Below are positions 26,304 through 34,149 of a stretch of 55,048 nt of DNA, piece by piece (position 1 is the first letter of the stretch; every line of letters starts with the position of its first letter). This DNA comes from an uncultured Bacilli bacterium (GTDB taxonomy: Bacteria > Bacillota_I > Bacilli_A > RF39 > UBA660). Location of the stretch: contig CALVKM010000006.1 in assembly GCA_944332705.1 (NCBI GenBank), positions 1 through 55,048 of the forward strand. The letters run 5' to 3'. The notes under the pieces are model-generated. The model was not told where the DNA came from and made no database searches. It worked only from the letters and a program-made list of their open reading frames with translations. The position numbers and the translations under genes were made by a program.

Positions 26304-27061
26304 TGCTTATTGATACTCACTTACATTTATTTAAAGAGTATTATGAAGATATTCCTAGTATCATTAGTGATGCTAGGAATAATAATGTAAGATATTATAT
26401 TAATAATGGTTGTGATACTCCAAGTAATAAAGAAGTATTAGAATCATTAAAGTATCTTGAAGTTTATGGTGCTATAGGAATTCATCCGGAGAGTGTTGAT
26501 AATTATACAAAAGAAGATATAAAATTTATTGAAGATAACTTAAGTAATCCTAAAATAGTAGCTATTGGGGAAATTGGTTTAGATTATCACTTTACTAAAG
26601 AAAATAGAAGTGAACAAATAAAACTATTTGAAACACAATTATCTTTAGCAGAAAAATATAATATGCCAGTGATAATACATTCTAGAGATGCAACAGAAGA
26701 TACTATTAATATTTTAAAAAAATATAAAGTAACTGGTGTTATTCATTCCTTTTCTGGTAGTTTAGAAACTGCAGGGATTTATATTAAAATGGGATTTATG
26801 TTAGGTATAAATGGAGTGGTTACATTTAAAAATTGTAATTTAAAAGATACATTAAAAAATATTAGTTTAGATAATATAGTTTTAGAAACTGATGCTCCAT
26901 ACCTTACACCAACACCAAATAGAGGGAAACAAAATAGTCCTAAATATGTTTTAGATATAGCTAAATTTATTGCAGATATTTATGATACTACTTTAGAAGA
27001 AGTATCTAAAACAACTACAGAAAATGCTAAAAGAATGTATAAAAAATTAACTATTGAGTAG
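26303..27061 (+). CDS. tatD: TatD-family metal-dependent deoxyribonuclease
   Basis: 252 residues. TIM-barrel metal ligands: DTHLHLF, GEIGLDYH, VIIHSRDA, VIHSFSG and LETDAPYLTP. The stop-start overlap TAATG couples it to metG. metG-tatD order is conserved in Bacillus (yabD). Likely a 3'-5' exonuclease or D-amino-acyl-tRNA-type hydrolase; exact substrate not determinable. A terminator overlaps its stop codon. Confidence 0.94.
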   Translation: MLIDTHLHLFKEYYEDIPSIISDARNNNVRYYINNGCDTPSNKEVLESLKYLEVYGAIGIHPESVDNYTKEDIKFIEDNLSNPKIVAIGEIGLDYHFTKENRSEQIKLFETQLSLAEKYNMPVIIHSRDATEDTINILKKYKVTGVIHSFSGSLETAGIYIKMGFMLGINGVVTFKNCNLKDTLKNISLDNIVLETDAPYLTPTPNRGKQNSPKYVLDIAKFIADIYDTTLEEVSKTTTENAKRMYKKLTIE

Positions 27062-27085
27062 AAATATTCAATAGTTTTTGTTTTT
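27051..27085 (+). terminator. tatD terminator
   Basis: CTATTGA (27051-27057) pairs with TCAATAG (27068-27074) before a T-rich tract. It overlaps the tatD stop. Confidence 0.7.
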
Positions 27086-27153
27086 CATTGAAGAAAAGTG
27101 GCAGAAACGGCAAAAATCTTCAATGAGTTTACATAATATATTTTTAAAGTAAA

Positions 27154-27322
27154 TTGATTTTTACGAGGAAAAAATAATATTTTCCTCGCAAAAGGAAATA
27201 ATATATTGAAAATTCCTAGTATATTTGCTATCAAAGAATTTAAAAGAATATTTTACTAGTTTTATTTAAAATCTTTCAAATTTTACAGATAACCATAAAA
27301 TTAAGATTATCTTTTTTTTATT
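27154..27322. pseudogene. Duplicated operator and remnant of an XRE regulator
   Basis: The palindrome CGAGGAAAA / TTTTCCTCG (27164-27188) with TTGATT (27154-27159) and a following GGAAATAATA copies the abiEi promoter region 190 bp downstream. After it, the minus strand from 27322 to 27268 reads KKDNLNFMVICKI, stop, KIL, clearly a decayed copy of KRDNPSSMVIYKICKTLN in the XRE gene at 28855. The 337-bp gap 27062-27398 therefore holds debris of an earlier copy of the island. Confidence 0.6.
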
Positions 27323-27343
27323 TTACTATTGAAAAATTAACTA

Positions 27344-27380
27344 TTGATTTTCTCAAGGAAAAATGCTATAATTTTCCTCG
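27344..27380 (+). promoter_or_regulatory. abiEi promoter with operator palindrome
   Basis: TTGATT (27344-27349), 17-bp spacer, TATAAT (27367-27372). The inverted repeat AGGAAAA / TTTTCCT overlaps the spacer and -10, the expected place for autorepression by AbiEi. Confidence 0.6.
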
Positions 27381-27398
27381 AGAAAGGAAATAATAATT

Positions 27399-27992
27399 AT
27401 GTGTAATTATGATAAAATTTTAAGTTATGCTAAAGAAAAAAAAGGGTATATTACAGCAGAGGAGGTATGTAAATTGGGTGTTAATAGTACATTTTTAAGT
27501 AATTTAGTAAATGATAAAAAATTAGAAAAAGTAGGATATGGAATTTACAAATTGCCTGAATTTCCACTTGACAATTTTTATATTTTATCTAAAAGTAATA
27601 ATCGTATGTGTTTTTCTCATGCTACTAGTTTATATTTACATAATATGACTGATAGAATTCCTTTAGTTTATGATATAACAGTTCCATATAATTATAATGG
27701 TAGTTTATTAAAAATTGATAATGTATCACTAAGATATGTTAAAAATGACATTTTTGATATGGGAATGATCGATATTAAAACTATTAATAATCTTTCAGTT
27801 AAGTGCTATGATATAGAGAGAACTATTTGTGATATTATTAAAGATAAAAAGAACATGGATAAAGAAATTTATTCAAAAGCATTGAAAGAATATTCTAGGA
27901 GTAAAAATAGAGATATTTTAAAATTAATAAAATATGCAAAAAGATTAAATATTGAAAAAGAAGTTATTGAATTAATGGAGGTATTAATGTAA
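27399..27992 (+). CDS. abiEi: AbiEi-like antitoxin / transcriptional repressor
   Basis: 197 residues. N-terminal winged-helix domain (YITAEEVCKLGVNSTFLSNLVNDKKLEKVGYGIYKLP), then the AbiEi antitoxin domain with FSHATSLYLHNMTDR. This family represses its own operon and counteracts the AbiEii nucleotidyltransferase toxin in type IV (AbiE) phage-defence systems. The toxin gene starts directly after its stop. Codon use is like the host. Confidence 0.88.
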   Translation: MCNYDKILSYAKEKKGYITAEEVCKLGVNSTFLSNLVNDKKLEKVGYGIYKLPEFPLDNFYILSKSNNRMCFSHATSLYLHNMTDRIPLVYDITVPYNYNGSLLKIDNVSLRYVKNDIFDMGMIDIKTINNLSVKCYDIERTICDIIKDKKNMDKEIYSKALKEYSRSKNRDILKLIKYAKRLNIEKEVIELMEVLM

Positions 27993-28852
27993 ATGAATTC
28001 GGATAAATTAAAAGCAATTATTAAAAAGAAATCTAATGGCAATAGTAATTTAGCACAGCATTTTTATCAAATGTTTTTCTTTGAACATGTTTTAGAAAGA
28101 CTTGAAAAAAGTAAATATAAAAATAATATTATTTTAAAAGGTGGAGTTTTGCTTTCTTCTATAATTGGAGAGGATTTAAGAACTACTAAAGATATAGATG
28201 CATCTTTGAAAAGTCTACCTTTAAATATTGATTCTATCAGAAGTATTTTTAATGAAATATTGTCTATTGATATTAAGATAATGGTAAGTTTGAAATTGAA
28301 TCAATTAAAGACATAAGATTGGAAGATGAATATGGTGGTTTTAGAATAAATGTTATGGGTATATTTGATAAAATAAGATCTAATTTCTTTATTGAGATAA
28401 CTGCGGGAGATATTATTACTCCAAGAGAAATAAAATATAAATATAATTCTATTTTTGAAGATAAAAAAATAAATATAATGGCCTATACTATTGAAACAAT
28501 AATTGCTGAAAAATTTGAAAGTATTATAAGTAAAAATATTACTACTACACGAGCAAAAGATTTTTATGATTTATTTATGTTAGTAAATAAACATGAAAAA
28601 GAAATTAATAATGAAAATTTAATTAAGGCTATAGAAAACACTTTTAAAAAAAGAAATACTGAATTTAATATTAGTATGTTTAAAGAAATAGTAGAAATGT
28701 TACAAGAAAGTGATACTTTAAAAAAGGTATTTACTAATTATCAAAGTAAATTAGAATATACTAAAAATGTAACATATAATGACACAATTAAATCTATAAT
28801 TAAAATAATTAATATATTGGAATCTAACTTAGTTATAGTATATAATGGATGA
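27993..28852 (+). pseudogene. abiEii: AbiEii-like nucleotidyltransferase toxin, frameshifted
   Basis: The first part (27993-28316) has the nucleotidyltransferase motifs ILKGGVLLSSI and TKDIDASLKS. The rest (to 28852) continues in another frame with LEDEYGGFRINV, IETIIAEKFESI and TTTRAKDFYDLFM. Comparing frames, one base is missing near 28274-28277 (ATTAAG where ATTAAAG would restore the reading). No -1 slippery heptamer was seen at the joint, so a mutation or assembly error is more likely than programmed frameshifting. With the toxin broken, AbiEi is left without its partner. Confidence 0.85.
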
Positions 28853-28854
28853 AT

Positions 28855-29088
28855 TTAATCATCTAAATCTTTAAATAATTCAGAATTATAAAATTCTTTC
28901 ATTTCAATGTTTAAAGTTTTACAAATTTTATAGATAACCATAGAACTTGGGTTATCTCTTTTTTCATTTAGCATATCATTAAAAGTTGAAGGTGCTATTC
29001 TAGACATTTCAGCAAGTTTATTTGGTGTATAATGATATTCATTGCATAATTCAATTATTCTTTTACTTGTTGCTTCTTTTAAGTACAT
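28855..29088 (-). CDS. XRE-family helix-turn-helix regulator
   Basis: 77 residues from the ATG at 29088 with a GGAG site; the longer upstream reading has no support. HTH: YTPNKLAEMSRIAPSTFNDMLNEKRDNPSS (in two pieces around residues 17-46), then VIYKICKTLNIEMKEFYNSELF. It resembles Xre/Cro regulators in small mobile or TA loci. Two decayed copies flank it at 27268 and 29105. It is convergent with abiEii. Confidence 0.85.
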   Translation of the reverse strand: MYLKEATSKRIIELCNEYHYTPNKLAEMSRIAPSTFNDMLNEKRDNPSSMVIYKICKTLNIEMKEFYNSELFKDLDD

Positions 29089-29104
29089 GTTTTTTCTCCA
29101 ATTA

Positions 29105-29200
29105 TTAGTCTTCAATATTTTTAAATAATTCAGAATCAAAAAAATCCTTTAATTCTATTTTAAATACTTTACAAACTTTATATATTACATAAGAACTTGG
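29105..29200 (-). pseudogene. Truncated copy of the XRE regulator
   Basis: The minus strand reads PSSYVIYKVCKVFKIELKD then FFDSELFKNIED and stop, parallel to the C-terminus of the intact gene next door. The 5' two-thirds are missing and the copy is fused to unrelated Gly-rich coding sequence at about 29201. Confidence 0.75.
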
Positions 29201-29201
29201 A

Positions 29202-29491
29202 TTGCGATTGGTGCTAATACTAATTCATATTTTATGGGAGGTGGAGCCGGAATTGGTGGAATAATTGGTGCTTCAGTAACCGGAGAAATCCGTATCAATG
29301 GTGGAACTGTTTATGCCCAAGGTGGAACGCTTGCTGCTGGTATAGGTGGTGGTGGTATGGATTATCAGGCATGTGTGTCAAATGCTACTGCTCCAAATAT
29401 CTAATAATGCAAATGTAACAGCAATTGCTGGTGCTGATACTGAATATGGCGGTGGAGCCCAAGACATAGGTAATGGTGGCTTCAGTTGCTA
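29202..29491 (+). pseudogene. Remnant of a Gly-rich repeat surface protein
   Basis: The plus strand reads GGGAGIGGIIGASVTGEI, RINGGTVYAQGG and AAGIGGGG, then breaks near 29400 and continues in another frame as NANVTAIAGADTEYGGGAQD and a stop. This Gly/Ala repeat pattern (GGTV-A-GG, GAGIGGG) is typical of large repetitive surface proteins of gut Bacillota. There is no start codon or ribosome-binding site. It is more G+C-rich than the surroundings and looks like a breakpoint relic. The stretch 29492-29569 holds the promoter of the next gene. Confidence 0.65.
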
Positions 29492-29569
29492 ATTTGGTAC
29501 ATATTTCCTTTTGACTTATATGTAATATAATGCTATAATTAAGTTATCCAATTGAGGTGGATGTATTAT

Positions 29570-30097
29570 ATGAAAATTATAAATTATTTTATAAAATTGT
29601 CATTAATAGTTATAGTATTAGTAGTTGCTAAAAGTAGTACTGATGTAGCTACTACTAAAATAGAAAATGATAATATTAATAAGACAGTTAATTTATCAAC
29701 TATGGCACTTAAAGTTGTGGAAGTTGAAGAAGCATTAAAATTTACTGCTATTGATACATATACTGGAGATTTAACTGGTTATGTATATAATTGTCCGGCA
29801 TGTAATGGAACACTAGCTTGTATGCCTAGTTATGATATTACTGATGGAACAAATACTTATATGGATGAAGAATATGGTGAAGTATATATTGTTGCATCTA
29901 GTCAAAATTTACCATGTGGATCAATTATAAGTTTTTATAGTAATAGAATAAGTGATGGTAGAAACTTAGCAATTGTACTTGACCGGGGAGTTAGAGGAAA
30001 TGCTATAGATTTCCTTGCCCCAAATATTGAATTTGCTTATAACAATGTTGGTAGAAGTAGTATTACTTATGATGTATTAAGGAGTGGGTGGGAGTAA
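29570..30097 (+). CDS. Secreted 3D (RlpA-like barrel) domain protein
   Basis: About 175 residues from ATG 29570 (GAGGTGG site). An N-terminal hydrophobic segment (about 3-22) is a signal peptide or anchor. The C-terminal half resembles the 3D domain of YabE/YocH-type proteins: LPCGSIISFYSNRI, NLAIVLDRGVRGNAIDFLAPN, ending in a GRSSITYDVLRSG strand. In Bacillus the 3D protein yabE lies just upstream of ksgA, as here. Two Cys in YNCPACNGTLACMPSY may form disulfides or bind metal. Such domains act on peptidoglycan. Confidence 0.75.
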   Translation: MKIINYFIKLSLIVIVLVVAKSSTDVATTKIENDNINKTVNLSTMALKVVEVEEALKFTAIDTYTGDLTGYVYNCPACNGTLACMPSYDITDGTNTYMDEEYGEVYIVASSQNLPCGSIISFYSNRISDGRNLAIVLDRGVRGNAIDFLAPNIEFAYNNVGRSSITYDVLRSGWE

Positions 30098-30115
30098 TCT
30101 CACCTAGATTTTTGT

Positions 30116-30916
30116 ATGAAAGCAAAAAAGAGTTTAGGACAAAATTTTTTAGTTGATAATAATATAATAGAAAAAATAATTGGAGAAATTACTAGTGATA
30201 GTAATGACTTAATTGTGGAAATTGGTCCAGGAATGGGTGCTTTAACTAAAAAGTTAAAAGAAAAAAGAAGTTTTTTAATTGCCTATGAAGTAGATAAAGA
30301 TTTAGAAAATATTTTATCTGGGTTTGAAGATGATAGAACTAAAATAATATGGCAAGATTTTTTAGAAAGTAATATAAAAGAAGATATTAAAGATATAAAA
30401 TATAATAAATTATTTATTGTGGGCAATTTGCCATATTATATTACCACTCCAATTATTGAACATATTATAGATAGTAATATTAATTTTGAGAAACTCGTTA
30501 TAATGGTTCAAAAAGAGGTAGCTGATAGATTTTTAGCAAATCCTAAAACTAAAGATTATGGCTATATTAGTGTATTATTACAATACTATTTTGATATAAA
30601 AAGAGTTTGTAATGTTTCAAAGTATTCTTTTAATCCTGTACCTAAAGTAGAAAGTACAGTGTTATCCTTTGTAGAAAAAGAAAGAGCAGATATTGATATA
30701 GAAAAGTATAAAGAATTTTTAAAAGTAGCTTTTAGACAAAAAAGAAAGACATTAAAAAATAATTTAAGTAATTATGATTGGGAAAAAGTAAAATTAGTAT
30801 TAGATAAATATAATTTAAGTGAAAGTGTTAGAGCAGAAGAAATAAATGGAGATATATTTATAGAATTATTTAATGTATTATATTTTCCTACAATAAAATA
30901 TAATAGTAAAAATTAA
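30116..30916 (+). CDS. rsmA: 16S rRNA (adenine1518/1519-N6)-dimethyltransferase
   Basis: 266 residues, the usual length for KsgA. KKSLGQNFLVDNNIIEKI, SAM motif EIGPGMGALT and catalytic GNLPYYITTPII are all present. It dimethylates two adjacent adenines in helix 45 of 16S rRNA. The start at 30116 has no good ribosome-binding site; a GGTGGGAG sits 30 nt earlier, so it may be coupled to the preceding gene 18 bp upstream. Confidence 0.96.
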   Translation: MKAKKSLGQNFLVDNNIIEKIIGEITSDSNDLIVEIGPGMGALTKKLKEKRSFLIAYEVDKDLENILSGFEDDRTKIIWQDFLESNIKEDIKDIKYNKLFIVGNLPYYITTPIIEHIIDSNINFEKLVIMVQKEVADRFLANPKTKDYGYISVLLQYYFDIKRVCNVSKYSFNPVPKVESTVLSFVEKERADIDIEKYKEFLKVAFRQKRKTLKNNLSNYDWEKVKLVLDKYNLSESVRAEEINGDIFIELFNVLYFPTIKYNSKN

Positions 30917-30944
30917 GATATATTTTTTTAAAATAAAATAAAAC

Positions 30945-30973
30945 TTGACTTGATATAAGTATTAATGTATAAT
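30945..30973 (+). promoter_or_regulatory. Promoter of the DUF4143 ATPase gene
   Basis: TTGACT (30945-30950), 17-bp spacer, TATAAT (30968-30973). The predicted start (about 30980) is only some 10 nt before the start codon, so the leader is very short. Confidence 0.65.
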
Positions 30974-30989
30974 TAAATTGGTGATGAAA

Positions 30990-32192
30990 ATGTTAAAAAG
31001 AGAAAAATATTTAGAAAAAGTTAGAGATTTTTATGATTCTGATTTAATTAAAGTATTTACAGGAATTAGAAGATGTGGAAAATCCGTTTTGTTAAAACAA
31101 ATAATTGAAGAAATAAAGAATGGAAAAGTAGCTGAAGAGCATATAATTTATCTTAATTTTGAAGATATAAATGTTTCAAATGTTATTAAAGATTCTGTTG
31201 ATTTAAATAAGTATATAGAAGCTAAAGTTGTTGATAATAAAAAGTATTATTTGTTTTTTGATGAAATACAATTGGTTAAAGACTGGGAAAAAGCCATCAA
31301 TTCTTTTAAAGCAACAAAAAATGTATCAATTTTTATAACTGGTTCTAATTCTAAATTATTATCCGGAGAACTAGCAACATTACTTACGGGGAGGTATGTA
31401 ACTTTTAGAGTGGCACCGTTTTCATTTTCGGAAGTGGTTGAATTAAAAAAATTAAATACTAAAGATGAAATTGAGGAAGCTTTTAATGATTATTTAATTT
31501 GGGGGGGAATGCCTCAGAGGTTTGAGTTTAAAGGAGAAGATTCATTAAGAGTTTATTTGTCGGATCTTTTTGATGCTATTGTTATGAAAGATATAATAGC
31601 TAGACATAAAATTAAAAATATAACACTTTATAAAAGAATAATGGAGTATTTAGTAACAAATCCTAGTCAAACATTTTCGCCATCCAATATGATAAAAGAA
31701 TTGGAAAAAGAAAATATTCCTGTTTCAACTAAAACGGTATATGAATGCTTGGATTATGCAATAGAAGCCTATATATTTCTTAATTGCGAAATTTATGATA
31801 TAAGAGGAAAAAGAATATTGTCTAGAAAGGATAAATATTATTTAATGGATTTAGGTTTAGGACAAATTTATAATACTAATAAAAGACCACAATATGGAGC
31901 GTATTTAGAAAATATGGTTTATAATGAATTATTATATCGTGGATATGATGTAAGTGTTGGTAATAATAATGGTAGAGAAATAGATTTCATTGCTAAAAAG
32001 GGTAATATAATAGAGTATTATCAAGTTGCTTTTAGTTTAGCGAGCGAAGATACTGAAAAAAGAGAATTTAGTGCATATGATAATATTTTAGATAATTATC
32101 CAAAATATGTAATTTCTATTGATAAATTAGATTATTCTCAAAATGGAATAATTCATAAAAATATTATAGATTGGTTATTGGGGGAAAAATGA
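30990..32192 (+). CDS. AAA ATPase with DUF4143 nuclease-like domain
   Basis: About 400 residues from ATG 30990. N-terminal P-loop FTGIRRCGKSVLLKQI (about residues 23-38), Walker B YYLFFDEIQLVKDWEKAI, sensor FITGSNSKLLSGE and TGRYVTFRVAPFSF. The C-terminal DUF4143 part ends in a PDDEXK-like fold, NGREIDFIAKKG. This large family is of uncertain function and often mobile. It is inserted between ksgA and yabG, which are adjacent in Bacillus, so it is an addition. Its stop overlaps the next start as ATGA. Confidence 0.9.
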   Translation: MLKREKYLEKVRDFYDSDLIKVFTGIRRCGKSVLLKQIIEEIKNGKVAEEHIIYLNFEDINVSNVIKDSVDLNKYIEAKVVDNKKYYLFFDEIQLVKDWEKAINSFKATKNVSIFITGSNSKLLSGELATLLTGRYVTFRVAPFSFSEVVELKKLNTKDEIEEAFNDYLIWGGMPQRFEFKGEDSLRVYLSDLFDAIVMKDIIARHKIKNITLYKRIMEYLVTNPSQTFSPSNMIKELEKENIPVSTKTVYECLDYAIEAYIFLNCEIYDIRGKRILSRKDKYYLMDLGLGQIYNTNKRPQYGAYLENMVYNELLYRGYDVSVGNNNGREIDFIAKKGNIIEYYQVAFSLASEDTEKREFSAYDNILDNYPKYVISIDKLDYSQNGIIHKNIIDWLLGEK

Positions 32193-32680
32193 AACCAGAA
32201 ATCATTTTAATTGTTGTTTGTAGTGCTTTAATATTTGCAAGTGTTAAAAGTTTATTTGATAGAGAAAATAGTAATATGACTATAGATAATTTTTATGTTC
32301 GGGATGATTCTTCTTTTGTTGGGTTATTGTTTTCATTGTTGGGAATTATGCTTGGAGTAAGTATAATAAGCTATTTTTACATAAGTGAAAATAAAGAAGT
32401 ATTTTTAGTATTTATGAGCGTATTAATGCTTGTAACTAGTATTATAGCTTTTATAAATGGTTATAATAAAATAATAGTTGTTGATAATAAGATAGTTATC
32501 CACAAAGTATTTAATCATAAAGTTTATGATATAAGAGATGTTACGAAAACAAAGACTAAATTAGGTAAAAAAGATAATATAATTAGTGTATATGTTGGTA
32601 AGAAAAAAGTATTTAGTTTTAGTCAGTCAAAGACCGGATATAAATATATGTGTGAAAAATTAAATATATTGGATGTTTAA
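32189..32680 (+). CDS. Hypothetical membrane protein
   Basis: About 163 residues from ATG 32189, overlapping the previous stop. Three hydrophobic segments (about residues 3-22, 45-68, 74-93) are followed by a soluble C-terminal beta-rich part KIIVVDNKIVIHKVFNHKVYD that resembles a bacterial PH-like domain. No family name is recognised. Co-transcribed with the ATPase and ended by a terminator. Confidence 0.75.
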   Translation: MKPEIILIVVCSALIFASVKSLFDRENSNMTIDNFYVRDDSSFVGLLFSLLGIMLGVSIISYFYISENKEVFLVFMSVLMLVTSIIAFINGYNKIIVVDNKIVIHKVFNHKVYDIRDVTKTKTKLGKKDNIISVYVGKKKVFSFSQSKTGYKYMCEKLNILDV

Positions 32681-32683
32681 AAG

Positions 32684-32707
32684 TTAGGAAAGAATCCTAA
32701 TTTTTTT
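32684..32707 (+). terminator. Terminator
   Basis: TTAGGA / TCCTAA stem, loop AAGAA, seven T residues. Ends the ATPase-membrane protein pair. Confidence 0.8.
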
Positions 32708-32729
32708 CATATAATGTAATGGTGATATT

Positions 32730-33506
32730 GTGCAAATTAAAAAAGGTGATTATGTAACTAGGAATAGTTATGGTAATGATACGGTTTTTAAAGTAATTAA
32801 TGTTGTTGATGATATGGTTTATTTAAAAGGGGTTGAAGTTAGATTATATGCCGATGCCTTAGTTACGGATTTAAAAATAGAAGAAAATGTTGTAGAAGAT
32901 GAAACACTTGATGAAGTAGATATTAAAGATGAATTATTAACTAGGGGTGATTACTTTTATTTGCCAGCGAAAGTATTACATATTGATGGCGATGAAGATT
33001 ATTTAAATAGGTGTTTAAAGTTTTATAAAAGAAATGGGATACTGGCAATAGGTAAAAAAATAAATGAGAAAAATGTTTATGAACAAATACCAATGCTCTT
33101 AAAAGAATATAAACCAGATATAGTAATTATTACAGGACATGATGCTTATATTAGAAAAAAAGGAGATATAAATGATTTAAATAATTATAAAAATTCCGCA
33201 TATTTTGTGAAGGCTGTAAAAGCGTGTAGGAAATATGAGAAAAGTCATGAAAAATTAGTTGTTATAGCTGGTGCTTGTCAAAGTAATTATGAGGAATTAA
33301 TTAAAGCTGGAGCGAATTTTGCATCTAGTCCTAAAAGAGTTAATATTCATGCTCTAGATCCCGCGATTATTGCGAGTACTATATCTTTAACTGAGCGAAA
33401 TAAAGAAATAGATTTAAAGAAATTACTTGATAAAACTAAATATAAAGAAGAAGGTATGGGGGGAATTATTTGTAATGGGCTTATGTATGTGGGGTATCCA
33501 AGATGA
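32730..33506 (+). CDS. yabG: Sporulation-specific protease YabG
   Basis: 258 residues from GTG 32730. Matches YabG throughout: N-terminal GDYVTRNSYGNDTVFKVINV, KPDIVIITGHDAY, VIAGACQSNYEELIKAGANFASSPKR, ALDPAIIA and a C-terminal GGIICNGLMYVGYP. YabG processes spore coat proteins in the mother cell. Bacillus order ksgA-yabG-veg is kept apart from the inserted genes. TATAAT at 32710-32715 leaves a leader of only about 8 nt. Confidence 0.93.
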   Translation: MQIKKGDYVTRNSYGNDTVFKVINVVDDMVYLKGVEVRLYADALVTDLKIEENVVEDETLDEVDIKDELLTRGDYFYLPAKVLHIDGDEDYLNRCLKFYKRNGILAIGKKINEKNVYEQIPMLLKEYKPDIVIITGHDAYIRKKGDINDLNNYKNSAYFVKAVKACRKYEKSHEKLVVIAGACQSNYEELIKAGANFASSPKRVNIHALDPAIIASTISLTERNKEIDLKKLLDKTKYKEEGMGGIICNGLMYVGYPR

Positions 33507-33715
33507 ATATTAATATAGTTAAAGAAGAAATAAAAAGTAAGATAAATAGAAAAGTGAGTATTTGTGTATTTGGACTTAGAAATAGAGTAAATAGATATGA
33601 AGGGGTAATTTATAAAGTTTATCCCAATATTTTTACAGTTTTAATTGATGGTGAAGAGAAAAGTTTTACTTATCGGGATGTAATAACGGGTGAGGTAAAA
33701 ATAAAATATTTATAA
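33503..33715 (+). CDS. veg: Veg protein
   Basis: 70 residues; start overlaps the yabG stop by 4 bp. Veg signature: IVKEEIKSKINRKVSICVFG, then VYPNIFTVLIDGE and KSFTYRDVITGEVKIKYL. Veg stimulates biofilm formation in B. subtilis through SinR; fold is Sm-like. In Bacillus it has its own strong promoter, whereas here it is coupled to yabG. Confidence 0.93.
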   Translation: MNINIVKEEIKSKINRKVSICVFGLRNRVNRYEGVIYKVYPNIFTVLIDGEEKSFTYRDVITGEVKIKYL

Positions 33716-33791
33716 AAATACCAAAAAATAGTTGCAAAAAAAGCAAAAATAATATAAAATGATGTTAGAAAACATTGTAAGGAGAGAAGTT

Positions 33792-34076
33792 ATGGAAATT
33801 ACTAGATTAGAAGTTTATCCAAGAGAAAAAGAAGGTTCTAGATTAAAAGCATTTGTTGACTTTACTTTAGATGATTGCCTAGCTATTAGAGGTGCTAAAA
33901 TAATTGAAGGTAATTCAAGATTATTTGTAGCAATGCCAGGTAAATTAAATAAAGAAGGTAAAGAAGAAAATGTTGTATTTCCAACAAATAAGGAAATGCG
34001 GGAAATGTTAGAAACTGCTATTATGGATGAATACAATCGAAAAATTGAAGAAGCAAAAAAAATCAATGAAGAGTAA
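33792..34076 (+). CDS. spoVG: Septation/RNA-binding regulator SpoVG
   Basis: About 94 residues from ATG 33792 (AAGGAGAG site). Opens MEITRLEVYP, continues RLKAFVDFTLDDCLAIRGAKIIEG, LFVAMPGK and VVFPTNKEMREMLETAI. SpoVG binds nucleic acid, and in Bacillus affects asymmetric septation and many transcripts. Typical length. A terminator overlaps its stop. Confidence 0.96.
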   Translation: MEITRLEVYPREKEGSRLKAFVDFTLDDCLAIRGAKIIEGNSRLFVAMPGKLNKEGKEENVVFPTNKEMREMLETAIMDEYNRKIEEAKKINEE

Positions 34077-34088
34077 TTGATTTTTTTC
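34055..34088 (+). terminator. spoVG terminator
   Basis: AAAAAAATCAAT pairs with ATTGATTTTTTT across an 8-nt loop, overlapping the last spoVG codons. Confidence 0.75.
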
Positions 34089-34149
34089 TTTTGTTTGGGT
34101 ATAATTTATTTATCATAGGGTAATACTTATGTAGAAAGGAGTGTTAGTT

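Noticed and set aside
28270..28320. Programmed ribosomal frameshift in the AbiEii gene
   Set aside because: No slippery heptamer or stimulatory structure is seen; a missing A in ATTAAG explains the frame change more simply.
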